A stretch of 14,283 nucleotides of DNA from Hyphomicrobiaceae bacterium (GCA_021647535.1 JAKIUO010000069.1:1-14283), one strand, 5' to 3'. Positions 6,708-14,283 are shown, counted from the first letter of the stretch. A program made the numbers and translations. Notes: a model not told the origin generated them from the sequence alone.

Positions 6708-9032
6708 TCACCTACCGGCTTTTCGAAACGCATCGGCGAACGGATTGGCGGGCGGGGCTTTGGAAATTTTGCTTTGCCCGCCTGAATCCTGCCCCTGATG
6801 AGGGGAGCGACCGGGGTCTTCGTTACCGGTTTGCTCGCGCCCTGACTTCATCGAAAGGCCAATGCGCTTGCGGTCCACATCAACCTCAGTGACCCGTACA
6901 TTAACGACATCACCAGCTTTGACGATCTCATGAGGGTCTTTGACGAATTTGTCAGCGAGTTGTGAGATATGCACAAGGCCGTCCTGATGCACACCTATAT
7001 CGACAAAAGCCCCAAAACTGGTGACATTGGTAACGACACCTTGCAAGCGCATATCGGCTTTCACGTCAGAGATTTTCTCCACCCCTTCGGCAAAGCTGGC
7101 CGCCCTGAAGGCCGGGCGCGGATCACGGCCCGGTTTTTCCAGCTCGGCCAGAATATCGGCTATGGTCGGCACGCCAAAACGGCTGTCAGCAAAGCTTTTG
7201 GGCTGCACCGATTTAAGAAATGGCCCGTCGCCAATCAGGCTCTTAATATCGCGTTTGGCTGTTTTGGCAATGCGTTCCACCAGCTCATAAGCCTCGGGGT
7301 GAACGGCAGATCCATCCAGCACATTGCGCCCATTCATGATGCGCAAAAACCCGGCCCCTTGCTCGAAGGCGCGTGCACCAAGGCGCGGTACTTTTTTGAG
7401 CGCAGCCCTTGATTTAAACGGTCCAAATTCATTTCGATAGGCGACAATATTGCCCGCCAGCGTCTTGTTGAGCCCTGAGACATGGGTCAGCAAAGCGGCA
7501 GAGGCCATATTAACATCGACCCCGACCTTGTTGACGCAATCCTCGACAGAGGCTTCAAGCGAGCGGGCCAGCGCGCCCTGATCGACATCATGCTGATATT
7601 GACCAACGCCAATGCTTTTAGGGTCTATTTTGACCAGCTCGGCTAGTGGATCCTGCAAACGCCGCGCAATGGATACAGCGCCGCGCAAGGAGACATCAAG
7701 GTCGGGAAACTCATCGGCAGCCATTTTTGAAGCAGAATAAACCGAAGCACCGGCCTCTGAAACCATCACCTTGATCGGCTTTGGTCCCTCAACGGATTTT
7801 GGCAGGTTCTTAATCAGTTCGGCGGCCAGCGTATCGGTCTCGCGCGAGGCCGTGCCATTGCCAATGGCGATGATCTCGACCCGGTGTTTTTTAACCAGCG
7901 CAGCAAGGGTCGCCAGCGAGCGGTCCCACTGTTTTTGCGGCTGATGCGGATAGATGACATCAGAGGCCAACAGCTTGCCGGTCTGGTCAACCACCACCAG
8001 CTTGACACCATTGCGATAGCCCGGGTCCAGCCCCAGCGTGGCGCGTGGACCAGCGGGAGCTGCCAGCAGCAGATCCTTCAGATTGGTGGAAAAACCCTTG
8101 ATGGCCTCGGTTTCAGCCTGTTCACGCATCTGGTTCATCAGTTCCAGAACGAGCTTGCGCTTGAGCTTTGAAATCCATGCTTTGTGGACGGTTTCGCGCA
8201 AAAATGCATCGGCAGGACGGCCCTCATCGCGGATGCCAAACTGATTATTGATGGCCAGCTCCGCCGGGTGCAGACGGCGCGGCTCGGTTTCAAGGTCAAG
8301 GCTGATGGAGAGGACTTTCTCCTCAACGCCGCGCAACATGGCGAGCGCCCGATGGGAAGGGATATCCTTGAAATCTTGTGCAAAATCGAAATAATCGGCA
8401 AATTTTTGACCATCGGCCTCTTTGCCCTTTTTGAGCTTGGTGGCGAGGCGACCTTGCCCCTTCAGCTTGCGGCGCAGAGAACCCAGCAATCCGGCATCCT
8501 CAGCCATTTTTTCCATAATGATTTCGCGCGCGCCCTCAAGAGCCGCCGTGCTATCATTGATCTCATGCTCTGGGGATAAAAAAGCTGCCGCCTCACGCGC
8601 CGGATCAAGCGCCGGGTTTTGCAAGAGCTTTTGCGCCAGGGGTTCCAGCCCGGCCTTGATGGCGGTTTGCGCCTTGGTCTGGCGTTTGATTTTGAAGGGC
8701 AGATAGAGGTCTTCAAGCTCTGGACGATTATCTGCTTTTTCGATTTTTGCCTTAAGAGGAGCGTCAAGCTTGCCCTGTTTGTCTATGGCCTCAAGGATAG
8801 AGAGACGGCGTTTCTCCAGATCTCGCAAATAGCCCAGCCTTTGCTCCAGCAAGCGCAATTGCGTATCATCAAGCCCGCCCGTGCGCTCTTTACGATAACG
8901 CGCGATAAACGGCACGGTTGCCCCGTCATCCAGCATCTCGATAGCCGCCACCACCTGCGTCTCCCGCGCTTTAATCTCCTGCGCCAAAACCTGCGCTATT
9001 TTGCGATTTATGTGCTCTGCCAACCCTGCCAT
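6708..9032 (-). CDS. tex: Tex-family RNA-binding transcription accessory protein
   Basis: 774 aa from the ATG at 9032, a normal length for the family (E. coli YhgF is about 773). The ATG gives the usual MAGLAEHINRKIAQVL start and has GGGGA upstream; an in-frame GTG at 9047 would add five residues without a ribosome binding site. Tex is a cytoplasmic nucleic-acid-binding protein related to eukaryotic Spt6, linked to toxin gene expression in Bordetella and to RNA or transcription processes. Domains in order: helical N-terminal region with VPFIARYRKERTGGLDD near 40-56; YqgF/RNase H-like domain about 327-460 with LGLDPGYRNG and GNGTASRET; helix-hairpin-helix repeats about 500-580 (VNMASAALLTHVSGLNKTLA); and S1 RNA-binding domain about 655-725 (GVVTNVTSFGAFVDIGVHQD). 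The last 45 residues are a Gly/Ser/Gln-rich, probably disordered tail ending NPFADAFRKAGR. It lies 73 bases after the phospholipase and has its own promoter. Confidence 0.96.
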   Translation of the reverse strand: MAGLAEHINRKIAQVLAQEIKARETQVVAAIEMLDDGATVPFIARYRKERTGGLDDTQLRLLEQRLGYLRDLEKRRLSILEAIDKQGKLDAPLKAKIEKADNRPELEDLYLPFKIKRQTKAQTAIKAGLEPLAQKLLQNPALDPAREAAAFLSPEHEINDSTAALEGAREIIMEKMAEDAGLLGSLRRKLKGQGRLATKLKKGKEADGQKFADYFDFAQDFKDIPSHRALAMLRGVEEKVLSISLDLETEPRRLHPAELAINNQFGIRDEGRPADAFLRETVHKAWISKLKRKLVLELMNQMREQAETEAIKGFSTNLKDLLLAAPAGPRATLGLDPGYRNGVKLVVVDQTGKLLASDVIYPHQPQKQWDRSLATLAALVKKHRVEIIAIGNGTASRETDTLAAELIKNLPKSVEGPKPIKVMVSEAGASVYSASKMAADEFPDLDVSLRGAVSIARRLQDPLAELVKIDPKSIGVGQYQHDVDQGALARSLEASVEDCVNKVGVDVNMASAALLTHVSGLNKTLAGNIVAYRNEFGPFKSRAALKKVPRLGARAFEQGAGFLRIMNGRNVLDGSAVHPEAYELVERIAKTAKRDIKSLIGDGPFLKSVQPKSFADSRFGVPTIADILAELEKPGRDPRPAFRAASFAEGVEKISDVKADMRLQGVVTNVTSFGAFVDIGVHQDGLVHISQLADKFVKDPHEIVKAGDVVNVRVTEVDVDRKRIGLSMKSGREQTGNEDPGRSPHQGQDSGGQSKISKAPPANPFADAFRKAGR

Positions 9033-9073
9033 AATTCCGATCCCCACCTGTAGCCAAGTTATATCTTAGTAAT

Positions 9074-9103
9074 ATTATACCAGATCACATAATAGTTTGT
9101 ACA
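9074..9103 (-). promoter_or_regulatory. tex promoter with extended -10
   Basis: On the minus strand, TGTACA (9098-9103, four of six matches to TTGACA) is followed by 18 bases and a perfect TATAAT (9074-9079), preceded by TGG (9080-9082), an extended -10. The predicted start near 9067 leaves a leader of about 35 bases before the tex ATG. The box begins just past the phospholipase stop codon, so tex need not depend on the upstream genes. Confidence 0.6.
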
Positions 9104-9105
9104 TA

Positions 9106-9969
9106 TCAGGCCTGTTCTTTGTGGTTTTCCAGAGCCACTTCCAGTTCGCGTTTGACATCATCTTTGAGGCCGTTACAACGCTCCAGAATGTCTTTCATCT
9201 TGAAAAAGTCGAGCACCTTGAAGCGGCCCACCGGGGGAGAAATAAGAATGTCTGGCTGATGCCTGCGCAGTTTCTCGCGCAAAATTGAGCGCATGACCAC
9301 TTGCGACATGACAATAAGCGCCTCCATGGAGCTCGGCACGCTTTCGCCATCGCCGCGCGGCTCGCCATTGACATCAATCGCCAAAGCAATATCGCATTTC
9401 CCCTTGAGGCTTTCATAGGGCAACGGGTTGACGAAACCGCCATCAATCAACACATGATTGTCAATAATCACCGGCTCCAGCAAAGCAGGCAGCGCTGCAC
9501 TTGCCGCAATCGCTGGCAGCAACGGGCCACTTGTTATATCCCTTTGCATCTGCGTGTGAAAATCCGTGGTGATGGACGTAAACGGAATTTGCAGGCTCTC
9601 GAAATCTTTCGCCATGCCATCAGGCAGTAAGATGCCGAGCACGGTTTCCACATTGAAGATAGCGGGGGAAAACGGATTCCAGATCTGCTTCACAGAGCCC
9701 GGCCATTTGTCGATGAGCTTGCGCATAAGCCCACGTTTTGTATGGAATATCTCCTCGCAATGCTCTCGAATTTCTCGCCCACTGAGCCCGGAGGCGTAGG
9801 CCGCGCCAAAGATCGCGCCGATGCTGGTGCCGGAAATAAGGGTGGGCTTAACCCCCATCTCATCAAGCGCTTCAAGCACCAGAATATGCGACAGTCCGCG
9901 CGCCCCGCCGCCGCCAAGTGCGAGACCAAGAGAAGGACCGTTTTTATGTTCAATCTTGATGCTGGACAT
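9106..9969 (-). CDS. Patatin-like phospholipase / acyl hydrolase
   Basis: 287 aa from the ATG at 9969, chosen because GGGGAG lies 8 bases upstream; an in-frame GTG at 9978 is too close to that site. Patatin enzymes hydrolyse acyl esters of phospholipids with a Ser-Asp dyad. All the signatures are present: oxyanion loop GGGGARG (19-25) followed by LSH, nucleophile elbow GTSIG with Ser49, and DGG with Asp176 in VLIDGGFVNPLP. Further conserved parts are IPFTSITTDF and SAALPALLEPV. The length (about 290) is that of the bacterial RssA/YchK-like group. There is no signal peptide, so a cytoplasmic or membrane-associated site is likely. It starts only 20 bases after the native stop of the broken lprI-like frame, suggesting an operon with it and purD. 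The lipid substrate is unknown. Confidence 0.93.
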   Translation of the reverse strand: MSSIKIEHKNGPSLGLALGGGGARGLSHILVLEALDEMGVKPTLISGTSIGAIFGAAYASGLSGREIREHCEEIFHTKRGLMRKLIDKWPGSVKQIWNPFSPAIFNVETVLGILLPDGMAKDFESLQIPFTSITTDFHTQMQRDITSGPLLPAIAASAALPALLEPVIIDNHVLIDGGFVNPLPYESLKGKCDIALAIDVNGEPRGDGESVPSSMEALIVMSQVVMRSILREKLRRHQPDILISPPVGRFKVLDFFKMKDILERCNGLKDDVKRELEVALENHKEQA

Positions 9970-9989
9970 GCAAGTCACTCCCCAACAAG

Positions 9990-10439
9990 TTAGTGTCTCA
10001 GATAGTTTTCAAGTTCAGAAGTGCGCACGATTGTAAGGCGCAAAAAGCAACCAAGAGATTCGACCGAGGCCATCGTCCCTTGCCAGAATTTATAAGGTGC
10101 AGACCCCCTGCATTCCGCTTCTTTAAACCTTACCCAGAAACGCTACCCCTCGATAATATTATGTTTCCAGCTATTCCAGTCATTAACTGGAATATGAGTG
10201 CTGCCCGCGATCATCGCCAGGACTTTTTTCCAAACCACGTTTAATTCGGCATCAGCATTTCCATACTGTCTGCCAAGGCATTGGCTGATTTCCAGGGTGG
10301 AGCTTTGCTCCGCACAATTGTCAAAATATCTGTCAATTTTTGCATCCAGACCTATGGCGAAAAGCGGACCGCCGCCCAAGGAGAGAGCAAGGGGCAGAAC
10401 AAAAGCCAGAAGCAGAGCAATTTTAACAACTGATCTCAT
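9990..10439 (-). pseudogene. LprI/DUF1311-like secreted protein interrupted by an in-frame amber codon
   Basis: Read through one TAG, the frame gives 149 aa. The ATG at 10439 overlaps the purD stop (ATGA), and a signal peptide (MRSVVKIALLLAFVLPLALS, about 1-28) precedes a domain resembling LprI (DUF1311), a family with conserved cysteines that in Mycobacterium is a lysozyme inhibitor. Before the stop are Cys42 and Cys54 (ISQCLGRQYGNADAELN). Codon 99 is TAG (10143-10145). The same frame then continues RFWVRFKEAEC with Cys110, and later Cys131 (LGCFLRLTIVRTSELENYL), ending at TAA 9990-9992. The family typically has a Q-R-x-W step here, so CAG changed to TAG is the simplest explanation. A 98-residue product would lack two cysteines and half the domain. 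A sequencing error, readthrough or amber suppression are the alternatives. The domain assignment is by pattern only. Confidence 0.78.
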
Positions 10440-11725
10440 TTATCCATTCCTTTTTCGCGCTCAATGGCCCGCCAGCCAATATCCTTGCGATAAAAACCTT
10501 CTGGCCAGTCGATTTTATCAATGGCCGCATAGGCCTTGTCACGCGCTTCGCCCACCGTTTTGCCCAGCGCGGTGATATTCAGCACACGCCCGCCTGTCGC
10601 AAAGATACGGCCCTCTTCATCCCTGCGGGTGCCTGCATGGAAGATCATGATATCGGGATCACTGGCCGCCTCTTCAAGCCCCTTGATCTCACTACCGCTT
10701 TCATAATTGCCAGGATAGCCCTTGGCCGCCATCACCACTGTTATGGCCGCTCGATCATCAAAACGATGCACCATGCGGTCCAGCATACCATCGCTCGATG
10801 CCATCAAAACCGGCGCAATATCCGAGCGCAAACGCGCCATCAACACCTGACATTCCGGGTCACCAAAACGCACATTATATTCAATGAGCTGCGGCCCTTT
10901 ATCGGTGATCATCAGCCCCGCATAAAGCACACCCTTGTAGGGCGCACCATCGGCTTTCATGCCTTTAAGGGTTGGCATGATGATTTCGTCCATGACCTGT
11001 TTGCGCAAAACATCTGTCATGACCGGAGCTGGAGAATAGGCCCCCATACCGCCGGTATTTGGCCCTTCATCGCCTTCAAAGGCGCGTTTGTGATCCTGCG
11101 CGGTTGGCAGCTCCATGGCATATTCACCATCGCAAATGGCGAAAAAACTGGCCTCTTCGCCCACCAGACAGTCCTCAATCACCACCTTGCCACCCGCACT
11201 GCCAAAGCGCCCGTCAAAACATGCGCGGACCGCATCCAGCGCCTCTTCATGGCTTTGTGCTATCGTGACGCCCTTGCCCGCCGCCAGACCATCCGCCTTG
11301 ATCACAACAGGAAGAGCACAGTCCTTGAGATAGCCCTCAAAGTCATCGCCTTTGGCAAAAACCTGGTAGCTCGCTGTCGGGATCTTGTATTTTGTGCAAA
11401 ATTCTTTTGTAAACGACTTTGAGGCTTCAAGTTGTGCCGCTTTTTTCGTCGGGCCAAACGTCTTGATGCCCTCGGCTTCCAAACTCTCGACAATGCCCTC
11501 CACCAAGGGCTGTTCGGGGCCAACCACCACCAGACCGACATTATTCTCCCAGCAGAATTTGATCAGTTCCTGATGGTCGCTGGCATCCAGATCAATGCAT
11601 TTTGCATATTCGGCAATGCCGCCATTGCCCGGCGTACAATAAATATCCCCAGCCATTTGACTACGAGAAAGCGCGTAAGCAAGGGCATGTTCACGTCCGC
11701 CCGCGCCGATCAATAAAACACCCAT
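10436..11725 (-). CDS. purD: Phosphoribosylamine--glycine ligase
   Basis: 429 aa, cytoplasmic ATP-grasp enzyme of de novo purine synthesis that joins 5-phosphoribosylamine and glycine to form GAR with ATP. The N-terminal domain begins MGVLLIGAGGREHALA, the family signature, followed by TPGNGG. ATP-grasp motifs follow: VIKADGLAAGKGV (about 140-152), QDHKRAFEGDEGPNTGGMGA (about 210-230) and EYNVRFGDPECQVL (about 285-300), which holds the metal-binding Glu and Asn. The C-terminal part has VMAAKGYPG and ATGGRVLNITALG. Length and motifs are complete. The start lies in a 79-base gap shared with divergent xseA; GGGG about 11 bases upstream may be the ribosome binding site. Its stop overlaps the start of the lprI-like gene by four bases, suggesting translational coupling. 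Confidence 0.97.
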   Translation of the reverse strand: MGVLLIGAGGREHALAYALSRSQMAGDIYCTPGNGGIAEYAKCIDLDASDHQELIKFCWENNVGLVVVGPEQPLVEGIVESLEAEGIKTFGPTKKAAQLEASKSFTKEFCTKYKIPTASYQVFAKGDDFEGYLKDCALPVVIKADGLAAGKGVTIAQSHEEALDAVRACFDGRFGSAGGKVVIEDCLVGEEASFFAICDGEYAMELPTAQDHKRAFEGDEGPNTGGMGAYSPAPVMTDVLRKQVMDEIIMPTLKGMKADGAPYKGVLYAGLMITDKGPQLIEYNVRFGDPECQVLMARLRSDIAPVLMASSDGMLDRMVHRFDDRAAITVVMAAKGYPGNYESGSEIKGLEEAASDPDIMIFHAGTRRDEEGRIFATGGRVLNITALGKTVGEARDKAYAAIDKIDWPEGFYRKDIGWRAIEREKGMDK

Positions 11726-11730
11726 TTGAT

Positions 11731-11759
11731 TTTAACCCCGATTTATCTGATTGTATCAT
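11731..11759 (+). promoter_or_regulatory. Candidate xseA promoter in the purD-xseA divergent gap
   Basis: TTTAAC (11731-11736), 17 bases, then TATCAT (11754-11759; five of six matches to TATAAT) would start transcription about 40 bases before the xseA ATG. The -35 is poor. On the other strand TACAAT (11750-11755) overlaps it and could be a -10 for purD, though no good -35 pairs with it. The gap is too short for much more, so the two promoters probably overlap. Confidence 0.32.
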
Positions 11760-11804
11760 TGGTCAGTTTCTAGCACCCCGCAATTGCAAAGGGAACATGC
11801 AAAA

Positions 11805-13289
11805 ATGCCGAGCGATGGGCTTTTCGCCGATAAGGACGACAAAAAAGATAATGTGGCCGAATTCACGGTTTCCGAGCTGTCTTTTGCGGTCAAGCGCACC
11901 GTTGAGCGTGGCTTTGAACATGTGCGGGTGCGCGGTGAGCTGGGGCGCATCTCGCAGCCCGCTTCGGGGCACATATATCTCGATCTTAAAGACGACAAGG
12001 CGGTGCTCAACGGCGTCATCTGGAAGGGCAATGCCAACAGACTGAAAATCCGCCCTGAGCAGGGTATGGAAGTCATTGTCACCGGCAAACTCACCACCTT
12101 TCCGGGGCAAAGCCGCTACCAGATCGTCATTGATCATATGGAACCGGCTGGCGTTGGCGCGCTCATGGCTCTTCTGGAAAAGCTCAAGGAAAAGCTGGCG
12201 GACGAGGGTCTGTTTGACGAGGAGCGTAAAAAACCGCGCCCCTTTCTGCCGCGCACCATCGGCATTGTCACCTCCCCCACCGGCGCGGTTATTCGTGACA
12301 TGATGCATGGCTTTACCGAGCGCTTTCCCTCCCATGTCATCATCTGGCCGGTACGTGTGCAGGGTGAAACCAGCGGACGCGAGGTGGCAGCCGCTATTCG
12401 CGGTTTTAACGCACTCAAAGAAGGCGGCCCCGTGCCGCGCCCTGATGTGCTGATTGTGGCGCGTGGAGGCGGCTCTCTGGAAGATCTGTGGGGCTTTAAC
12501 GAGGAAATCGTCGCGCGCGCTGCCGCTGACAGCACCATTCCGCTGATCTCCGCCGTTGGCCATGAAACCGACTGGAGCGTACTCGATCTGGTCGCCGATT
12601 TTCGCGCGCCGACCCCGACAAAAGCTGCCGAATGGGCCGTACCCAAACAATCTGAACTGATCGAACGGCTTGGCGAAATGGGTCATCGGCTAACACTGGC
12701 CAACCGCCGCGCCCTTGAAGCCCGCCGCAACAAATTGCTGGCTGCCTCTCGTGGCCTGCCGCGCCTTTCCGACCTGCTCGCCCTGCCGCGCCAACGCGTG
12801 GATGAGATGAGCCGCCGCCTGTCGGGCAGCCTGCTGGCCCTCGTGCGCGAAAAACGCTCCCGCCTGGCGCGCCTGCATCTATCCTCGCAAATGCTGGTGA
12901 TGCGCCAGCGTCAAGGCCGTGAGCGCCTGCATATGCTGGAAGCGCGCCGTCAACGGGCCTTAACAACCATCCTTGAACGCAAACGCGCCGCCCTGTCCGG
13001 CCAAACCAAGCTGCTCAACTCGCTAAGTCATAAATCTGTGCTGGAACGCGGCTTTGCTCTGGTGCGCGATGAAAACGGCGCGATGATGCGCAAGGTCGGT
13101 GACATAACACCTGATCAGCTTATCCATATCGAAATGATTGACGGACAGATCACCAGCCGCGTCGAGGGCACGAGCACGAAACCGACGACACCCCCCAAAA
13201 AGAAAACCGCTTCCGCTCCAGAAAAACCTGTCAAAAAGCCTGTAAAAAACAAAAGCTTCGACCGTGGTGGCCAGGGCTCGCTGTTTTAA
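11805..13289 (+). CDS. xseA: Exodeoxyribonuclease VII large subunit
   Basis: 494 aa from the ATG at 11805; a TTG at 11751 would add 18 residues that lie inside the probable promoter. With XseB it forms exonuclease VII, a cytoplasmic single-strand DNA exonuclease of repair and recombination. The N-terminal OB fold (about 17-115) holds FTVSELSFAVKRTVE and SGHIYLDLKDD. The catalytic domain follows, with IGIVTSPTGAVIRD (Asp165), VARGGGSLEDLWGFNEEI (Arg220) and AVGHETDWSVLDLVADFRAP (His253, Asp256). These correspond to residues shown by mutation to matter in E. coli (Asp155, Arg205, His238, Asp241). A long Arg-rich coiled region (about 285-430) follows, then HKSVLERGFALV. The tail is a Lys/Pro-rich linker ending in RGGQGSLF, whose last five residues resemble a sliding-clamp binding motif. 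No xseB lies in the window. Confidence 0.97.
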   Translation: MPSDGLFADKDDKKDNVAEFTVSELSFAVKRTVERGFEHVRVRGELGRISQPASGHIYLDLKDDKAVLNGVIWKGNANRLKIRPEQGMEVIVTGKLTTFPGQSRYQIVIDHMEPAGVGALMALLEKLKEKLADEGLFDEERKKPRPFLPRTIGIVTSPTGAVIRDMMHGFTERFPSHVIIWPVRVQGETSGREVAAAIRGFNALKEGGPVPRPDVLIVARGGGSLEDLWGFNEEIVARAAADSTIPLISAVGHETDWSVLDLVADFRAPTPTKAAEWAVPKQSELIERLGEMGHRLTLANRRALEARRNKLLAASRGLPRLSDLLALPRQRVDEMSRRLSGSLLALVREKRSRLARLHLSSQMLVMRQRQGRERLHMLEARRQRALTTILERKRAALSGQTKLLNSLSHKSVLERGFALVRDENGAMMRKVGDITPDQLIHIEMIDGQITSRVEGTSTKPTTPPKKKTASAPEKPVKKPVKNKSFDRGGQGSLF

Positions 13290-13339
13290 ATTATGTCCAG
13301 GCTCAGTGATCGGCTTTATCACCTCCCTGCCAATCAAGC

Positions 13340-13368
13340 TTGCATCACTCGCAATGAGCGCATATAAC
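13340..13368 (+). promoter_or_regulatory. Promoter of the lytic transglycosylase
   Basis: TTGCAT (13340-13345), a 17-base spacer and TATAAC (13363-13368) fit a sigma-70 promoter, with five of six matches at the -10 and four of six at the -35. The predicted start near 13375 gives a leader of about 28 bases containing the GGAGG ribosome binding site at 13391-13395. It suggests separate transcription from xseA. Confidence 0.6.
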
Positions 13369-13402
13369 CCGCGCTAGTAGAATTCACATTGGAGGCTCCC
13401 AA

Positions 13403-14212
13403 ATGGCATCGCGCAGTATTCATATAATGGCTTTTGGCCTGATTTTCAGCCTGTTCAGCGGCCCTGTGCTGGCCGCCAAATGCGGCAACACATCCAAGGG
13501 TTTTAGCCACTGGGTTGTGCAGTTTAAAAAAGAAGCCCGCAAAAAAGGCATCAAGAAAAGAACGCTGCGGCGCACCCTGCGCGGGGTCAAATATGACCAT
13601 TCCGTCATTAAAAAAGATCGCAACCAGAAGCATTTCAAACTGAGCTTTAGCAAATTTTACAAGCTGCGCGTATCGCCCGGTGGCCTCGCCAAAGGCCGCA
13701 CCATGATGCGCCGTCATCGCAAGCTTTTGCGCCGCGTCTATAAAAGATATGGCGTGCAGCCGCGTATCATCACCGCCATCTGGAGCCTTGAAACTTTTTA
13801 TGGCGGCTTCACTGGCGACAAGCCCATTTTTCGTTCGCTGGCCACCCTTTCCTATGATTGCCGCCGGAGTAAAATGTTCACGCAAAACCTCTATGCAGCC
13901 CTGCGGGTCGTGCAACGCGGCGACATGAACCCTAAAAAAATGAAGGGTGCCTGGGCGGGAGAACTTGGCCAGACCCAGTTCATGGCCAAGAACTATTACC
14001 GCTACGCCGTCGATTTTGATGGCGATGGCAAACGCAACCTCATCCGCTCAAAAGCTGACGCACTGGCCTCAACCGCCAACCTGCTACGTGCCCACGGCTG
14101 GAAACGCGGCGGCTGCTATCGCCCCGGTTGTGCAAATTTCCGCGTATTGCACCACTGGAACAGATCAAAAGTCTATCAGCGTACTATCGCTAAAATGGCG
14201 TCACAGCTGTAA
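13403..14212 (+). CDS. Lytic murein transglycosylase, MltB-type (SLT_2)
   Basis: 269 aa periplasmic enzyme that cleaves the glycan strand of peptidoglycan between MurNAc and GlcNAc, forming 1,6-anhydro ends. GGAGG lies 7 bases before the ATG. Residues 1-25 are a signal peptide (cleavage near VLAA-K); Cys27 is not in a lipobox. The domain begins FSHWVVQFKKEARKKGI. The probable catalytic Glu130 is in IWSLETFYGGF, matching the family pattern IWxxESxYG. GAWAGELGQTQFM, DFDGDGKRN and TANLLRAHGWKRGG follow as in MltB. It lacks the C-terminal peptidoglycan-binding domain found in many longer alphaproteobacterial members (about 400 aa). Residues 26-117 are very basic, 32 Lys/Arg against 3 Asp/Glu. The family call is firm; its specific cellular role is not known. 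Confidence 0.92.
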   Translation: MASRSIHIMAFGLIFSLFSGPVLAAKCGNTSKGFSHWVVQFKKEARKKGIKKRTLRRTLRGVKYDHSVIKKDRNQKHFKLSFSKFYKLRVSPGGLAKGRTMMRRHRKLLRRVYKRYGVQPRIITAIWSLETFYGGFTGDKPIFRSLATLSYDCRRSKMFTQNLYAALRVVQRGDMNPKKMKGAWAGELGQTQFMAKNYYRYAVDFDGDGKRNLIRSKADALASTANLLRAHGWKRGGCYRPGCANFRVLHHWNRSKVYQRTIAKMASQL

Positions 14213-14227
14213 GCTGCTACGCAGCTT
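14211..14227 (+). terminator. Hairpin at the end of the transglycosylase gene
   Basis: AAGCTGC (14211-14217) and GCAGCTT (14221-14227) form a perfect 7-bp stem with a 3-base loop, starting inside the stop codon. The next T-rich stretch is about 10 bases further on, so it may be only a weak terminator or a 3' processing structure between this gene and the next. Confidence 0.35.
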
Positions 14228-14262
14228 TGCAACGGTTGTTTAATTTTGTATGGAGTTGTATC

Positions 14263-14283
14263 ATGAGTTTGTCTTTCGTTCGT
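14263..14283 (+). CDS. Start of a further gene, cut by the window end
   Basis: An ATG at 14263 is preceded by GGAG (14252-14255) with a 7-base spacer, a good ribosome binding site. Only MSLSFVR is visible before the window ends, so no product can be named. It is 50 bases after the transglycosylase and could share its transcript. Confidence 0.45.

Noticed and set aside
10143..10439. A complete 98-aa protein as the intended product of the lprI-like gene
   Set aside because: The downstream codons in the same frame clearly continue the domain, so the short form is more likely a truncated product than the ancestral gene.
11763..12686. 307-aa open frame on the minus strand opposite xseA
   Set aside because: It is a shadow of the secure xseA gene, rich in Arg/Ala/His, with no domain and no promoter context.

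Overview
The window looks like chromosomal DNA of an alphaproteobacterium, probably of the order Hyphomicrobiales (Rhizobiales). The grounds are a secreted DUF2865 protein (a family I know mainly from that order), an Omp25/RopB-type outer-membrane barrel, a GltX with the HVGN/ALSKR signature, an XseA ending in QGSLF, and an MltB-type transglycosylase typical of that group. No database search was possible, so the genus is left open. Most genes are housekeeping or envelope genes. I see no transposase, phage gene, CRISPR array, tRNA or rRNA.

Layout. On the left, an XRE-family regulator (39-767, minus) is followed by an 824-base stretch with G/C-run hairpins and at most one doubtful small membrane ORF. 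Next come a secreted DUF2865 protein (1592-2644, plus) and a GNAT acetyltransferase (2810-3394, plus). A 14-bp perfect bidirectional terminator (3433-3469) separates the acetyltransferase from a convergent outer-membrane barrel (3554-4414, minus) that may have a structured leader. The central block is a leftward series: purD (10436-11725), an lprI-like gene broken by an in-frame amber codon (9990-10439), a patatin-like phospholipase (9106-9969), tex (6708-9032) and gltX (4856-6208). Between tex and gltX lies about 500 bases of non-coding DNA with palindromes and a 37-bp tandem repeat. On the right, xseA (11805-13289) diverges from purD and is followed by a MltB-type lytic transglycosylase (13403-14212) with its own promoter. 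The first seven codons of another gene end the window.

How the genes work together. purD and the lprI-like gene overlap by 4 bp (ATGA). The native end of the lprI frame is only 20 bases before the phospholipase start, so purD-lprI-patatin reads as one transcription unit. tex has a good promoter of its own (extended -10 TATAAT) inside the patatin end and may also receive read-through. The products are functionally mixed: purine synthesis, envelope and lipid functions, RNA metabolism, tRNA charging and DNA repair.

The most notable observations are the amber-interrupted lprI gene, where the rest of the domain including two cysteines continues in the same frame after TAG, the palindrome and tandem-repeat mosaic between tex and gltX, and a sliding-clamp-like QGSLF tail on XseA. 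I found no convincing new multi-gene system.
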